Assembly: GCA_949752795.1 (NCBI GenBank)
Contig: CATKHW010000058.1
Coordinates: forward strand, 434,001-498,000
DNA: 64,000 nt
From: Hyperoodon ampullatus
Taxonomy: Eukaryota; Chordata; Mammalia; Artiodactyla; Ziphiidae
Direction: 5' to 3'
Shown here: positions 34,776 through 48,686 of the stretch, piece after piece
Layout of the letters: each line of letters starts with the position of its first letter
Position numbering within the stretch: position 1 is the first letter of the stretch
Position numbers and translations under genes: made by a program
The notes under the pieces: model-generated
The model's database searches: none
What the model was told of the DNA's origin: nothing
Seen by the model: only the letters and a program-made list of their open reading frames with translations

Positions 34776-36514
34776 ATGAAAGGGAAGAGGGAGAACCAAT
34801 GAGAGAGTAGCTGTTAGGCATTTGGACGGGCACATATCACTGTAATTTCCCGGCAGGAAGAAGAATTAACCAAAGTCTCAGCCACCCACCGGGAATCAGT
34901 ATAGATCCTGAACCAAAATTTTGGACTTGCGGTCAGCTCACCAAAAACGAGTTGAAAAATGGAGCTCAGGGGCACAGCAATTCACAAACTGGCCGAGTAA
35001 TAAAGGACAACTATCGTCCAAAAATCTGTTGAGGGAAGGCAACGAGGCGGACTTGAAAGCGAGGCAGAATAGCAGGAAACAGATTTCCAGAGGTACGTTG
35101 GAATCGCCTTTAAAGCACAGGAAGAGGGGCACAACTTCGACAATGATGCACTTGGCCAAAAAGGGCGTATGCGTTTTCTCCTGAATATATTCAGGAGAAA
35201 ACGCATACGCCCTTTTTGGCCAAGCAAGCAAGCGGGCAATGCAAATCTGCACTACAAAGAAGTATCACTTCCGACCGGTCAAAAGGGACATCCACAAAAT
35301 GTATAAAAACCATAAAGGCAAGACAGGCCCTGGAGAACAGGGAGCCTTGTTATGCTGATGGGCGGGATGTAAATTGCCAACTGCCTCTCTGGAGGAGTGC
35401 ATTGTGTTCCCTAAAACAAGTAAACAACAGAGCTACAGAGCCAAGGGCACTTCCAGTCTAGGGAATATACCTTGGGAAAACTGAAAATCAAAAAGACACA
35501 GCCACCCCAAAATTTAGGGCTGCACTGCTTACAAGGACCTCAACTTGGGTACACCTTAAATATCCCAGGAAATATAAAAATGGTTCAAAAAATTGTGGTA
35601 CTTACGTACGATGGAATATCCCTCAGCCATGAAATCAATGTCATAAGACCAGTAGCAGCAAAATGGGTGGATTCAGGTACGATGATTCTAAGTGAAATAA
35701 GTCACACAGAAAAAGAAACTTATCATAAGATATCACTTATGAAGATCCTGTAAACATGGCTACACTTGAACTGAGTTAGGAAAGAGAACAGTGTCTCACA
35801 TTTAGAAAACACTCTTATGCCTGCTTAAGGGGGAAGGAGAGGTGGGGTGATGCATAAAACCAGAGTTTGATATAAGCACAGGTACCGTTCCAAAAACCAA
35901 CTATGGAATAGACAAGACCTACACCTTCCTCAGTGAAAGGGACTCAAAACCCCATATTTCCCGCAGAGGAATATATCTGACTAGTAAGAATCTTAAAACC
36001 TATGTATTGATATGTCTCCGTAAGGGAATCAGGTGTGTCTAGACTGGGATAAATATGGCAGCGAGAATCAGCTCAAACCCACTATAAAAAGGAATTTCAA
36101 AAATAAAACAAAAAAACTGGGAAATTCTTTACAATTCCTTCAGGGTCTCTGATGAAACCTGAAATGACCCTATCTACAATGACAGCTGGATGTGGCATAA
36201 GGCTGGACACTTGGGACTGAGAGGATTGGTGAGATTGGGTGAGCAAATGCAGACCCTTTAAAGCAATAATGCATGGCACACATTCCATGGGTCCCAACTC
36301 TCCAGGTTGAAGGGAATATTACTACAGATATAACATGTACGGGAATCCTAGAGAACGGACACACTGTGAATACGAAAGGTTTCTAAAACTCAACGAATAG
36401 TCCCTCTCCTGGTGCTCCGGTTTGACTTTCCATCTGCTTTATTATCAACCTCCCAACTTGGAGAGACAGCCCCTTTAACCTCCTGGTTCGCACAGGTTGC
36501 CAATTTGGCAGAGG
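34776..36514 (+). repeat. Satellite monomer M21
   Basis: 1,739 bp. Palindrome 35151-35224, perfect; L1 part 35239-36116. Unique ATGTATAAAAACCATAAAG near 35299; AATCAGGTGTG near 36027. Confidence 0.95.
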
Positions 36515-38253
36515 ATGAAAGGGAAGAGGGAGAACCAATGAGAGAGTAGCTGTTAGGCATTTGGACGGGCACATATCACTGTAATTTCCCGGCAGGAAGA
36601 AGAATTAACCAAAGTCTCAGCCACCCACCGGGAATCAGTATAGATCCTGAACCAAAATTTTGGACTTGCGGTCAGCTCACCAAAAACTAGTTGAAAAATG
36701 GAGCTCAGGGGCACAGCAATTCACAAACTGGCCGAGTAATAAAGGACAACTATCGTCCAAAAATCTGTTGAGGGAAGGCAACGAGGCGGACTTGAAAGCG
36801 AGGCAGAATAGCAGGAAACAGATTTCCAGAGGTACGTTGGAATCGCCTTTAAAGCACAGGAAGAGGGGCACAACTTCGACAATGATGCACTTGGCCAAAA
36901 AGGGTGTATGCGTTTTCTCCTGAATATATTCAGGAGAAAACGCATACGCCCTTTTTGGCCAAGCAAGCAAGCGGGCAATGCAAATCTGCACTACAAAGAA
37001 GTATCACTTCCGACCGGTCAAAAGGGACATCTACAAAATGTGTAAAAACCAGAAAGGCAAGACAGGCCCTGGAGAACAGGGAGCCTTGTTATGCTGATGG
37101 GCGGGATGTAAATTGCCAACTGCCTCTCTGGAGGAGTGCATTGTGTTCCCTAAAACAAGTAAACAACAGAGCTACAGAGCCAAGGGCACTTCCAGTCTAG
37201 GGAATATACCTTGGGAAAACTGAAAATCAAAAAGACACAGCCACCCCAAAATTTAGGGCTGCACTGCTTACAAGGACCTCAACTTGGGTACACCTTAAAT
37301 ATCCCAGGAAATATAAAAATGGTTCAAAAAATTGTGGTACTTACGTACGATGGAATATCCCTCAGCCATGAAATCAATGTCATAAGACCAGTAGCAGCAA
37401 AATGGGTGGATTCAGGTACGATGATTCTAAGTGAAATAAGTCACACAGAAAAAGAAACTTATCATAAGATATCACTTATGAAGATCCTGTAAACATGGCT
37501 ACACTTGAACTGAGTTAGGAAAGAGAACAGTGTCTCACATTTAGAAAACACTCTTATGCCTGCTTAAGGGGGAAGGAGAGGTGGGGTGATGCATAAAACC
37601 AGAGTTTGATATAAGCACAGGTACCGTTCCAAAAACCAACTATGGAATAGACAAGACCTACACCTTCCTCAGTGAAAGGGACTCAAAACCCCATATTTCC
37701 CGCAGAGGAATATATCTGACTAGTAAGAACCTTAAAACCTATGTATTGATATGTCTCCGTAAGGGAATCAAGTGTGTCTAGACTGGGATAAATATGGCAG
37801 CGAGAATCAGCTCAAACCCTCTATAAAAAGGAATTTCAAAAATAAAACAAAAAAACTGGGAAATTCTTTACAATTCCTTCAGGGTCTCTGATGAAACCTG
37901 AAATGACCCTATCTACAATGACAGCTGGATGTGGCATAAGGCTGGACACTTGGGACTGAGAGGATTGGTGAGATTGGGTGAGCAAATGCAGACCCTTTAA
38001 AGCAATAATGCATGGCACACATTCCATGGGTCCCAACTCTCCAGGTTGAAGGGAATATTACTACAGATATAACATGTACGGGAATCCTAGAGAACGGACA
38101 CACTGTGAATACGAAAGGTTTCTAAAACTCAACGAATAGTCCCTCTCCTGGTGCTCCGGTTTGACTTTCCATCTGCTTTATTATCAACCTCCCAACTTGG
38201 AGAGACAGCCCCTTTAACCTCCTGGTTCGCACAGGTTGCCAATTTGGCAGAGG
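36515..38253 (+). repeat. Satellite monomer M22
   Basis: 1,739 bp. Palindrome 36890-36963 with one mismatch (T at 36905, a CpG transition); L1 part 36978-37855. AAACTAGTTG near 36686, ACATCTACAAAATG near 37027, AAGAACCTT and AACCCTCTATAAAAAG near 37816. Confidence 0.95.
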
Positions 38254-39992
38254 ATGAAAGGGAAGAGGGAGAACCAATGAGAGAGTAGCTGTTAGGCATT
38301 TGGACGGGCACATATCACTGTAATTTCCCGGCAGGAAGAAGAATTAACCAAAGTCTCAGCCACCCACCGGGAATCAGTATAGATCCTGAACCAAAATTTT
38401 GGACTTGCGGTCAGCTCACCAAAAACTAGTTGAAAAATGGAGCTCAGGGGCACAGCAATTCACAAACTGGCCGAGTAATAAAGGACAACTATCGTCCAAA
38501 AATCTGTTGAGGGAAGGCAACGAGGCGGACTTGAAAGCGAGGCAGAATAGCAGGAAACAGATTTCCAGAGGTACGTTGGAATCGCCTTTAAAGCACAGGA
38601 AGAGGGGCACAACTTCGACAATGATGCACTTGGCCAAAAAGGGCGTATGCGTTTTCTCCTGAATATATTCAGGAGAAAACGCATACGCCCTTTTTGGCCA
38701 AGCAAGCAAGCGGGCAATGCAAATCTGCACTACAAAGAAGTATCACTTCCGACCGGTCAAAAGGGACATCCACAAAATGTGTAAAAACCAGAAAGGCAAG
38801 ACAGGCCCTGGAGAACAGGGAGCCTTGTTATGCTGATGGGCGGGATGTAAATTGCCAACTGCCTCTCTGGAGGAGTGCATTGTGTTCCCTAAAACAAGTA
38901 AACAACAGAGCTACAGAGCCAAGGGCACTTCCAGTCTAGGGAATATACCTTGGGAAAACTGAAAATCAAAAAGACACAGCCACCCCAAAATTTAGGGCTG
39001 CACTGCTTACAAGGACCTCAACTTGGGTACACCTTAAATATCCCAGGAAATATAAAAATGGTTCAAAAAATTGTGGTACTTACGTACGATGGAATATCCC
39101 TCAGCCATGAAATCAATGTCATAAGACCAGTAGCAGCAAAATGGGTGGATTCAGGTACGATGATTCTAAGTGAAATAAGTCACACAGAAAAAGAAACTTA
39201 TCATAAGATATCACTTATGAAGATCCTGTAAACATGGCTACACTTGAACTGAGTTAGGAAAGAGAACAGTGTCTCACATTTAGAAAACACTCTTATGCCT
39301 GCTTAAGGGGGAAGGAGAGGTGGGGTGATGCATAAAACCAGAGTTTGATATAAGCACAGGTACCGTTCCAAAAACCAACTATGGAATAGACAAGACCTAC
39401 ACCTTCCTCAGTGAAAGGGACTCAAAACCCCATATTTCCCGCAGAGGAATATATCTGACTAGTAAGAATCTTAAAACCTATGTATTGATATGTCTCCGTA
39501 AGGGAATCAAGTGTGTCTAGACTGGGATAAATATGGCAGCGAGAATCAGCTCAAACCCACTATAAAAAGGAATTTCAAAAATAAAACAAAAAAACTGGGA
39601 AATTCTTTACAATTCCTTCAGGGTCTCTGATGAAACCTGAAATGACCCTATCTACAATGACAGCTGGATGTGGCATAAGGCTGGACACTTGGGACTGAGA
39701 GGATTGGTGAGATTGGGTGAGCAAATGCAGACCCTTTAAAGCAATAATGCATGGCACACATTCCATGGGTCCCAACTCTCCAGGTTGAAGGGAATATTAC
39801 TACAGATATAACATGTACGGGAATCCTAGAGAACGGACACACTGTGAATACGAAAGGTTTCTAAAACTCAACGAATAGTCCCTCTCCTGGTGCTCCGGTT
39901 TGACTTTCCATCTGCTTTATTATCAACCTCCCAACTTGGAGAGACAGCCCCTTTAACCTCCTGGTTCGCACAGGTTGCCAATTTGGCAGAGG
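38254..39992 (+). repeat. Satellite monomer M23
   Basis: 1,739 bp. Palindrome 38629-38702, perfect; L1 part 38717-39594. AAACTAGTTG near 38424 is shared with M18 and M22; otherwise the common form of this part of the array. Confidence 0.95.
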
Positions 39993-41731
39993 ATGAAAGG
40001 GAAGAGGGAGAACCAATGAGAGAGTAGCTGTTAGGCATTTGGACGGGCACATATCACTGTAATTTCCCGGCAGGAAGAAGAATTAACCAAAGTCTCAGCC
40101 ACCCACCAGGAATCAGTATAGATCCTGAACCAAAATTTTGGACTTGCGGTCAGCTCACCAAAAACGAGTTGAAAAATGGAGCTCAGGGGCACAGCAATTC
40201 ACAAACTGGCCGAGTAATAAAGGACAACTATCGTCCAAAAATCTGTTGAGGGAAGGCAACGAGGCGGACTTGAAAGCGAGGCAGAATAGCAGGAAACAGA
40301 TTTCCAGAGGTACGTTGGAATCGCCTTTAAAGCACAGGAAGAGGGGCACAACTTCGACAATGATGCACTTGGCCAAAAAGGGCGTATGCGTTTTCTCCTG
40401 AATATATTCAGGAGAAAACGCATACGCCCTTCTTGGCCAAGCAAGCAAGCGGGCAATGCAAATCTGCACTACAAAGAAGTATCACTTCCGACCGGTCAAA
40501 AGGGACATCCACAAAATGTGTAAAAACCAGAAAGGCAAGACAGGCCCTGGAGAACAGGGAGCCTTGTTATGCTGATGGGCGGGATGTAAATTGCCAACTG
40601 CCTCTCTGGAGGAGTGCATTGTGTTCCCTAAAACAAGTAAACAACAGAGCTACAGAGCCAAGGGCACTTCCAGTCTAGGGAATATACCTTGGGAAAACTG
40701 AAAATCAAAAAGACACAGCCACCCCAAAATTTAGGGCTGCACTGCTTACAAGGACCTCAACTTGGGTACACCTTAAATATCCCAGGAAATATAAAAATGG
40801 TTCAAAAAATTGTGGTACTTACGTACGATGGAATATCCCTCAGCCATGAAATCAATGTCATAAGACCAGTAGCAGCAAAATGGGTGGATTCAGGTACGAT
40901 GATTCTAAGTGAAATAAGTCACACAGAAAAAGAAACTTATCATAAGATATCACTTATGAAGATCCTGTAAACATGGCTACACTTGAACTGAGTTAGGAAA
41001 GAGAACAGTGTCTCACATTTAGAAAACACTCTTATGCCTGCTTAAGGGGGAAGGAGAGGTGGGGTGATGCATAAAACCAGAGTTTGATATAAGCACAGGT
41101 ACCGTTCCAAAAACCAACTATGGAATAGACAAGACCTACACCTTCCTCAGTGAAAGGGACTCAAAACCCCATATTTCCCGCAGAGGAATATATCTGACTA
41201 GTAAGAATCTTAAAACCTATGTATTGATATGTCTCCGTAAGGGAATCAAGTGTGTCTAGACTGGGATAAATATGGCAGCGAGAATCAGCTCAAACCCACT
41301 ATAAAAAGGAATTTCAAAAATAAAACAAAAAAACTGGGAAATTCTTTACAATTCCTTCAGGGTCTCTGATGAAACCTGAAATGACCCTATCTACAATGAC
41401 AGCTGGATGTGGCATAAGGCTGGACACTTGGGACTGAGAGGATTGGTGAGATTGGGTGAGCAAATGCAGACCCTTTAAAGCAATAATGCATGGCACACAT
41501 TCCATGGGTCCCAACTCTCCAGGTTGAAGGGAATATTACTACAGATATAACATGTACGGGAATCCTAGAGAACGGACACACTGTGAATACGAAAGGTTTC
41601 TAAAACTCAACGAATAGTCCCTCTCCTGGTGCTCCGGTTTGACTTTCCATCTGCTTTATTATCAACCTCCCAACTTGGAGAGACAGCCCCTTTAACCTCC
41701 TGGTTCGCACAGGTTGCCAATTTGGCAGAGG
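39993..41731 (+). repeat. Satellite monomer M24
   Basis: 1,739 bp. Palindrome 40368-40441 with one mismatch (C at 40432, right arm only); L1 part 40456-41333. Unique CCACCAGGAATC near 40103. Confidence 0.95.
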
Positions 41732-43470
41732 ATGAAAGGGAAGAGGGAGAACCAATGAGAGAGTAGCTGTTAGGCATTTGGACGGGCACATATCACTGTA
41801 ATTTCCCGGCAGGAAGAAGAATTAACCAAAGTCACAGCCACCCACCGGGAATCAGTATAGATCCTGAACCAAAATTTTGGACTTGCGGTCAGCTCACCAA
41901 AAACGAGTTGAAAAATGGAGCTCAGGGGCACAGCAATTCACAAACTGGCCGAGTAATAAAGGACAACTATCGTCCAAAAATCTGTTGAGGGAAGGCAACG
42001 AGGCGGACTTGAAAGCGAGGCAGAATAGCAGGAAACAGATTTCCAGAGGTACGTTGGAATCGCCTTTAAAGCACAGGAAGAGGGGCACAACTTCGACAAT
42101 GATGCACTTGGCCAAAAAGGGCGTATGCGTTTTCTCCTGAATATATTCAGGAGAAAACGCATACGCCCTTTTTGGCCAAGCAAGCAAGCGGGCAATGCAA
42201 ATCTGCACTACAAAGAAGTATCACTTCCGACCGGTCAAAAGGGACATCCACAAAATATGTAAAAACCAGAAAGGCAAGACAGGCCCTGGAGAACAGGGAG
42301 CCTTGTTATGCTGATGGGCGGGATGTAAATTGCCAACTGCCTCTCTGGAGGAGTGCATTGTGTTCCCTAAAACAAGTAAACAACAGAGCTACAGAGCCAA
42401 GGGCACTTCCAGTCTAGGGAATATACCTTGGGAAAACTGAAAATCAAAAAGACACAGCCACCCCAAAATTTAGGGCTGCACTGCTTACAAGGACCTCAAC
42501 TTGGGTACACCTTAAATATCCCAGGAAATATAAAAATGGTTCAAAAAATTGTGGTACTTACGTACGATGGAATATCCCTCAGCCATGAAATCAATGTCAT
42601 AAGACCAGTAGCAGCAAAATGGGTGGATTCAGGTACGATGATTCTAAGTGAAATAAGTCACACAGAAAAAGAAACTTATCATAAGATATCACTTATGAAG
42701 ATCCTGTAAACATGGCTACACTTGAACTGAGTTAGGAAAGAGAACAGTGTCTCACATTTAGAAAACACTCTTATGCCTGCTTAAGGGGGAAGGAGAGGTG
42801 GGGTGATGCATAAAACCAGAGTTTGATATAAGCACAGGTACCGTTCCAAAAACCAACTATGGAATAGACAAGACCTACACCTTCCTCAGTGAAAGGGACT
42901 CAAAACCCCATATTTCCCGCAGAGGAATATATCTGACTAGTAAGAATCTTAAAACCTATGTATTGATATGTCTCCGTAAGGGAATCAAGTGTGTCTAGAC
43001 TGGGATAAATATGGCAGCGAGAATCAGCTCAAACCCACTATAAAAAGGAATTTCAAAAATAAAACAAAAAAACTGGGAAATTCTTTACAATTCCTTCAGG
43101 GTCTCTGATGAAACCTGAAATGACCCTATCTACAATGACAGCTGGATGTGGCATAAGGCTGGACACTTGGGACTGAGAGGATTGGTGAGATTGGGTGAGC
43201 AAATGCAGACCCTTTAAAGCAATAATGCATGGCACACATTCCATGGGTCCCAACTCTCCAGGTTGAAGGGAATATTACTACAGATATAACATGTACGGGA
43301 ATCCTAGAGAACGGACACACTGTGAATACGAAAGGTTTCTAAAACTCAACGAATAGTCCCTCTCCTGGTGCTCCGGTTTGACTTTCCATCTGCTTTATTA
43401 TCAACCTCCCAACTTGGAGAGACAGCCCCTTTAACCTCCTGGTTCGCACAGGTTGCCAATTTGGCAGAGG
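41732..43470 (+). repeat. Satellite monomer M25
   Basis: 1,739 bp. Palindrome 42107-42180, perfect; L1 part 42195-43072. AAGTCACAGCC near 41830 is unique; AAAATATGTAAA near 42253 is shared with M28. Confidence 0.95.
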
Positions 43471-45209
43471 ATGAAAGGGAAGAGGGAGAACCAATGAGAG
43501 AGTAGCTGTTAGGCATTTGGACGGGCACATATCACTGTAATTTCCCGGCAGGAAGAAGAATTAACCAAAGTCTCAGCCACCCACCGGGAATCAGTATAGA
43601 TCCTGAACCAAAATTTTGGACTTGCGGTCAGCTCACCAAAAACGAGTTGAAAAATGGAGCTCAGGGGCACAGCAATTCACAAACTGGCCGAGTAATAAAG
43701 GACAACTATCGTCCAAAAATCTGTTGAGGGAAGGCAACGAGGCGGACTTGAAAGCGAGGCAGAATAGCAGGAAACAGATTTCCAGAGGTACGTTGGAATC
43801 GCCTTTAAAGCACAGGAAGAGGGGCACAACTTCGACAATGATGCACTTGGCCAAAAAGGGCGTATGCGTTTTCTCCTGAATATATTCAGGAGAAAACGCA
43901 TACGCCCTTCTTGGCCAAGCAAGCAAGCGGGCAATGCAAATCTGCACTACAAAGAAGTATCACTTCCGACCGGTCAAAAGGGACATCCACAAAATGTGTA
44001 AAAACCAGAAAGGCAAGACAGGCCCTGGAGAACAGGGAGCCTTGTTATGCTGATGGGCGGGATGTAAATTGCCAACTGCCTCTCTGGAGGAGTGCATTGT
44101 GTTCCCTAAAACAAGTAAACAACAGAGCTACAGAGCCAAGGGCACTTCCAGTCTAGGGAATATACCTTGGGAAAACTGAAAATCAAAAAGACACAGCCAC
44201 CCCAAAATTTAGGGCTGCACTGCTTACAAGGACCTCAACTTGGGTACACCTTAAATATCCCAGGAAATATAAAAATGGTTCAAAAAATTGTGGTACTTAC
44301 GTACGATGGAATATCCCTCAGCCATGAAATCAATGTCATAAGACCAGTAGCAGCAAAATGGGTGGATTCAGGTACGATGATTCTAAGTGAAATAAGTCAC
44401 ACAGAAAAAGAAACTTATCATAAGATATCACTTATGAAGATCCTGTAAACATGGCTACACTTGAACTGAGTTAGGAAAGAGAACAGTGTCTCACATTTAG
44501 AAAACACTCTTATGCCTGCTTAAGGGGGAAGGAGAGGTGGGGTGATGCATAAAACCAGAGTTTGATATAAGCACAGGTACCGTTCCAAAAACCAACTATG
44601 GAATAGACAAGACCTTCACCTTCCTCAGTGAAAGGGACTCAAAACCCCATATTTCTCGCAGAGGAATATATCTGACTAGTAAGAATCTAAAAACCTATGT
44701 ATTGATATGTCTCCGTAAGGGAATCAGGTGTGTCTAGACTGGGATAAATATGGCAGCGAGAATCAGCTCAAACCCACTATAAAAAGGAATTTCAAAAATA
44801 AAACAAAAAAACTGGGAAATTCTTTACAATTCCTTCAGGGTCTCTGATGAAACCTGAAATGACCCTATCTACAATGACAGCTGGATGTGGCATAAGGCTG
44901 GACACTTGGGACTGAGAGGATTGGTGAGATTGGGTGAGCAAATGCAGACCCTTTAAAGCAATAATGCATGGCACACATTCCATGGGTCCCAACTCTCCAG
45001 GTTGAAGGGAATATTACTACAGATATAACATGTACGGGAATCCTAGAGAACGGACACACTGTGAATACGAAAGGTTTCTAAAACTCAACGAATAGTCCCT
45101 CTCCTGGTGCTCCGGTTTGACTTTCCATCTGCTTTATTATCAACCTCCCAACTTGGAGAGACAGCCCCTTTAACCTCCTGGTTCGCACAGGTTGCCAATT
45201 TGGCAGAGG
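43471..45209 (+). repeat. Satellite monomer M26
   Basis: 1,739 bp. Palindrome 43846-43919 with one mismatch (C at 43910); L1 part 43934-44811. Unique GACCTTCACC near 44610, ATTTCTCGCAG near 44651 and GAATCTAAAAACC near 44683; AATCAGGTGTG near 44723. Confidence 0.95.
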
Positions 45210-46947
45210 ATGAAAGGGAAGAGGGAGAACCAATGAGAGAGTAGCTGTTAGGCATTTGGACGGGCACATATCACTGTAATTTCCCGGCAGGAAGAAGAAT
45301 TAACCAAAGTCTCAGCCACCCACCGGGAATCAGTATAGATCCTGAACCAAACTTTTGGACTTGCGGTCAGCTCACCAAAAACGAGTTGAAAAATGGAGCT
45401 CAGGGGCACAGCAATTCACAAACTGGCCGAGTAATAAAGGACAACTATCGTCCAAAAATCTGTTGAGGGAAGGCAACGAGGCGGACTTGAAAGCGAGGCA
45501 GAATAGCAGGAAACAGATTTCCAGAGGTACGTTGGAATCGCCTTTAAAGCACAGGAAGAGGGGCACAACTTCGACAATGATGCACTTGGCCAAAAAGGGC
45601 GTATGCGTTTTCTCCTGAATATATTCAGGAGAAAACGCATACACCCTTCTTGGCCAAGCAAGCAAGCGGGCAATGCAAATCTGCACTACAAAGAAGTATC
45701 ACTTCCCACCGGTCAAAAGGGACATCCACAAAATGTGTAAAAACCAGAAAGGCAAGACAGGCCCTGGAGAACAGGGAGCCTTGTTATGCTGATGGGCGGG
45801 ATGTAAATTGCCAACTGCCTCTCTGGAGGAGTGCATTGTGTTCCCTAAAACAAGTAAACAACAGAGCTACAGAGCCAAGGGCACTTCCAGTCTAGGGAAT
45901 ATACCTTGGGAAAACTGAAAATCAAAGAGACACAGCCACCCCAAAATTTAGGGCTGCACTGCTTACAAGGACCTCAACTTGGGTACACCTTAAATATCCC
46001 AGGAAATATAAAAATGGTTCAAAAAATTGTGGTACTTACGTACGATGGAATATCCCTCAGCCATGAAATCAATGTCATAAGACCAGTAGCAGCAAAATGG
46101 GTGGATTCAGGTACGATGATTCTAAGTGAAATAAGTCACACAGAAAAAGAAACTTATCATAAGATATCACTTATGAAGATCCTGTAAACATGGCTACACT
46201 TGAACTGAGTTAGGAAAGAGAACAGTGTCTCACATTTAGAAAACACTCTTATGCCTGCTTAAGGGGGAAGGAGAGGTGGGGTGATGCATAAAACCAGAGT
46301 TTGATATAAGCACAGGTACCGTTCCAAAAACCAACTATGGAATAGACAAGACCTACACCTTCCTAAGTGAAAGGGACTCAAAACCCCATATTTCCCGCAG
46401 AGGAATATATCTGACTAGTAAGAATCTTAAAACCTATGTATTGATATGTCTCCGTAAGGGAATCAAGTGTGTCTAGACTGGGATAAGTATGGCAGCGAGA
46501 ATCAGCTCAAACCCACTATAAAAAGGAATTTCAAAAATAAAACAAAAAACTGGGAAATTCTTTACAATTCCTTCAGGGTCTCTGATGAAACCTGAAATGA
46601 CCCTATCTACAATGACAGCTGGATGTGGCATAAGGCTGGACACTTGGGACTGAGAGGATTGGTGAGATTGGGTGAGCAAATGCAGACCCTTTAAAGCAAT
46701 AATGCATGGCACACATTCCATGGGTCCCAACTCTCCAGGTTGAAGGGAATATTACTACAGATATAACATGTACGGGAATCCTAGAGAACGGACACACTGT
46801 GAATACGAAAGGTTTCTAAAACTCAACGAATAGTCCCTCTCCTGGTGCTCCGGTTTGACTTTCCATCTGCTTTATTATCAACCTCCCAACTTGGAGAGAC
46901 AGCCCCTTTAACCTCCTGGTTCGCACAGGTTGCCAATTTGGCAGAGG
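45210..46947 (+). repeat. Satellite monomer M27
   Basis: 1,738 bp; the A-tail run is one base short. Palindrome 45585-45658 with two mismatches (A at 45643, C at 45649); L1 part 45673-46549. Unique CCAAACTTTTGG near 45347, TCCTAAGTG near 46362 and GGGATAAGTATGG near 46481. Confidence 0.95.
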
Positions 46948-48686
46948 ATGAAAGGGAAGAGGGAGAACCAATGAGAGAGTAGCTGTTAGGCATTTGGACG
47001 GGCACATATCACTGTAATTTCCCGGCAGGAAGAAGAATTAACCAAAGTCTCAGCCACCCACCGGGAATCAGTATAGATCCTGAACCAAAATTTTGGACTT
47101 GCGGTCAGCTCACCAAAAACGAGTTGAAAAATGGAGCTCAGGGGCACAGCAATTCACAAACTGGCCGAGTAATAAAGGACAACTATCGTCCAAAAATCTG
47201 TTGAGGGAAGGCAACGAGGCGGACTTGAAAGCGAGGCAGAATAGCAGGAAACAGATTTCCAGAGGTACGTTGGAATCGCCTTTAAAGCACAGGAAGAGGG
47301 GCACAACTTCGACAATGATGCACTTGGCCAAAAAGGGCGTATGCGTTTTCTCCTGAATATATTCAGGAGAAAACGCATACGCCCTTTTTGGCCAAGCAAG
47401 CAAGCGGGCAATGCAAATCTGCACTACAAAGAAGTATCACTTCCCACCGGTCAAAAGGGACATCCACAAAATATGTAAAAACCAGAAAGGCAAGACAGGC
47501 CCTGGAGAACAGGGAGCCTTGTTATGCTGATGGGCGGGATGTAAATTGCCAACTGCCTCTCTGGAGGAGTGCATTGTGTTCCCTAAAACAAGTAAACAAC
47601 AGAGCTACAGAGCCAAGGGCACTTCCAGTCTAGGGAATATACCTTGGGAAAACTGAAAATCAAAGAGACACAGCCACCCCAAAATTTAGGGCTGCACTGC
47701 TTACAAGGACCTCAACTTGGGTACACCTTAAATATCCCAGGAAATATAAAAATGGTTCAAAAAATTGTGGTACTTACGTACGATGGAATATCCCTCAGCC
47801 ATGAAATCAATGTCATAAGACCAGTAGCAGCAAAATGGGTGGATTCAGGTACGATGATTCTAAGTGAAATAAGTCACACAGAAAAAGAAACTTATCATAA
47901 GATATCACTTATGAAGATCCTGTAAACATGGCTACACTTGAACTGAGTTAGGAAAGAGAACAGTGTCTCACATTTAGAAAACACTCTTATGCCTGCTTAA
48001 GGGGGAAGGAGAGGTGGGGTGATGCATAAAACCAGAGTTTGATATAAGCACAGGTACCGTTCCAAAAACCAACTATGGAATGGACAAGACCTACACCTTC
48101 CTCAGTGAAAGGGACTCAAAACCCCATATTTCCCGCAGAGGAATATATCTGACTAGTAAGAATCTTAAAACCTATGTATTGATATGTCTCCGTAAGGGAA
48201 TCAAGTGTGTCTAGACTGGGATAAATATGGCAGCGAGAATCAGCTCAAACCCACTATAAAAAGGAATTTCAAAAATAAAACAAAAAAACTGGGAAATTCT
48301 TTACAATTCCTTCAGGGTCTCTGATGAAACCTGAAATGACCCTATCTACAATGACAGCTGGATGTGGCATAAGGCTGGACACTTGGGACTGAGAGGATTG
48401 GTGAGATTGGGTGAGCAAATGCAGACCCTTTAAAGCAATAATGCATGGCACACATTCCATGGGTCCCAACTCTCCAGGTTGAAGGGAATATTACTACAGA
48501 TATAACATGTACGGGAATCCTAGAGAACGGACACACTGTGAATACGAAAGGTTTCTAAAACTCAACGAATAGTCCCTCTCCTGGTGCTCCGGTTTGACTT
48601 TCCATCTGCTTTATTATCAACCTCCCAACTTGGAGAGACAGCCCCTTTAACCTCCTGGTTCGCACAGGTTGCCAATTTGGCAGAGG
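46948..48686 (+). repeat. Satellite monomer M28
   Basis: 1,739 bp. Palindrome 47323-47396, perfect; L1 part 47411-48288. AAAATATGTAAA near 47467 and TCAAAGAGAC; unique GGAATGGACAAG near 48076. Confidence 0.95.

Noticed and set aside
36904..37200. A 98-codon plus-strand frame starting at ATG in M22, with an equal in M31 (52554-52850).
   Set aside because: The ATG frame is opened by reading back through the palindrome after the GGCG to GGTG change; it then continues as the common out-of-frame L1 remnant. It is not a gene.
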